Below are positions 63,740-64,000 of a stretch of DNA of 64,000 bases, in pieces. The notes beneath the pieces were generated by a model. That model saw only the letters and a list, made by a program, of their open reading frames with translations. It searched no databases and was not told the origin of the DNA. The first letter of the stretch is position 1; each line of letters opens with the position of its first letter. This stretch comes from Melitaea cinxia (taxonomy: Eukaryota; Arthropoda; Insecta; Lepidoptera; Nymphalidae): NCBI RefSeq assembly GCF_905220565.1, contig NC_059406.1, positions 9,992,001-10,056,000 of the forward strand, read 5' to 3'. The position numbers and the translations under genes were made by a program.

Positions 63740-64000
63740 TGCTTGCTCACAAACGTAAAAAAACTGACTTCGATTTCGTCGACAAGTTTATTAATAACTA
63801 CAACGTAGGTAGACGAAAAGATAGTCAAGTAAATACGCGTTATGAAACATTGCTCAAAAAACAATCATTAGATCTAGATCAAATTTAAATAGGATCACAA
63901 GATAAGCACCAGTTTTCGATTAAAAAAAAAATCATCAAAATCGGTACGTCCAGTGAGAAGTTATACGGTACAACGTGGGTCGAATAGCGCTTGTCAGATC
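63740..64000 (+). mobile_element. ACCGACTTC-family repeat, cut by the window end
   Basis: AAAAAAACTGACTTCGATTTCG, then AGTCAAGTAAATACGCG and AAATCGGTACGTCCAGTGAG, matching 56715-57070. The right terminus lies outside the window. Confidence 0.6.

Overview
The window looks like a stretch of moth or butterfly (lepidopteran) nuclear chromosome. It is AT-rich, its genes are spliced with small exons, and it is full of short repeats of a lepidopteran type: Helitrons with TC...CTAG ends, tRNA-derived SINEs, RTE- and CR1-like LINE tails and many MITEs. The organism call is inference from that repeat set plus the gene content; I could not run a search.

Six host genes are supported. From left to right they are: the last two coding exons of ribosomal protein S6 (+, 698-1541); an unrecognised six-exon gene for a protein of about 1336 residues (-, 7495-13113); the complete autophagy E1-like enzyme Atg7 (+, eleven exons, 17542-29616, 682 residues); mitochondrial ribosomal protein L2 (-, six exons, 30745-44279, 297 residues); the Wnt co-activator pygopus (+, 45262-48441, 489 residues, PHD finger split over two exons); and an unrecognised two-exon gene of 373 residues (-, 56002-58058). 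All exon joins were made by hand: every join keeps phase, each complete coding total divides by three, and splice sites are GT/AG. The genes are not an operon. mRpL2 and pygo are divergent and about 1 kb apart between start codons, so they may share a promoter region; Atg7 and mRpL2 converge.

Most of the rest is mobile DNA. The 10.8-kb second intron of mRpL2 holds two nested stacks. In the first (33199-36095) a mariner-like element flanked by TA carries a P-like element inside its transposase start, with an 8-bp target duplication, and the P-like element carries a MITE in its own intron. That P-like copy still has a phase-compatible two-exon THAP reading frame whose middle is deleted. In the second (38190-43340) an RTE-like LINE is interrupted by a TTAA-flanked element with 14-bp terminal inverted repeats, which in turn holds an LTR element with 555/557-bp LTRs and no gag-pol, filled mostly by an 83-bp dimeric tandem repeat. 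Removing the TTAA element restores the LINE reading frame across the junction.

Atg7 has a hAT element with an 8-bp target duplication 183 bp upstream of its start codon. It also has a CR1-like LINE tail only about four bases past the exon-9 splice donor, and an intronic tRNA-like sequence enclosed by inverted repeats. Both window ends carry the same composite Helitron in opposite orientation. The last 6 kb is a CR1-like LINE with a long open RT frame, followed by repeats. No CRISPR, prokaryotic features or rRNA were seen.
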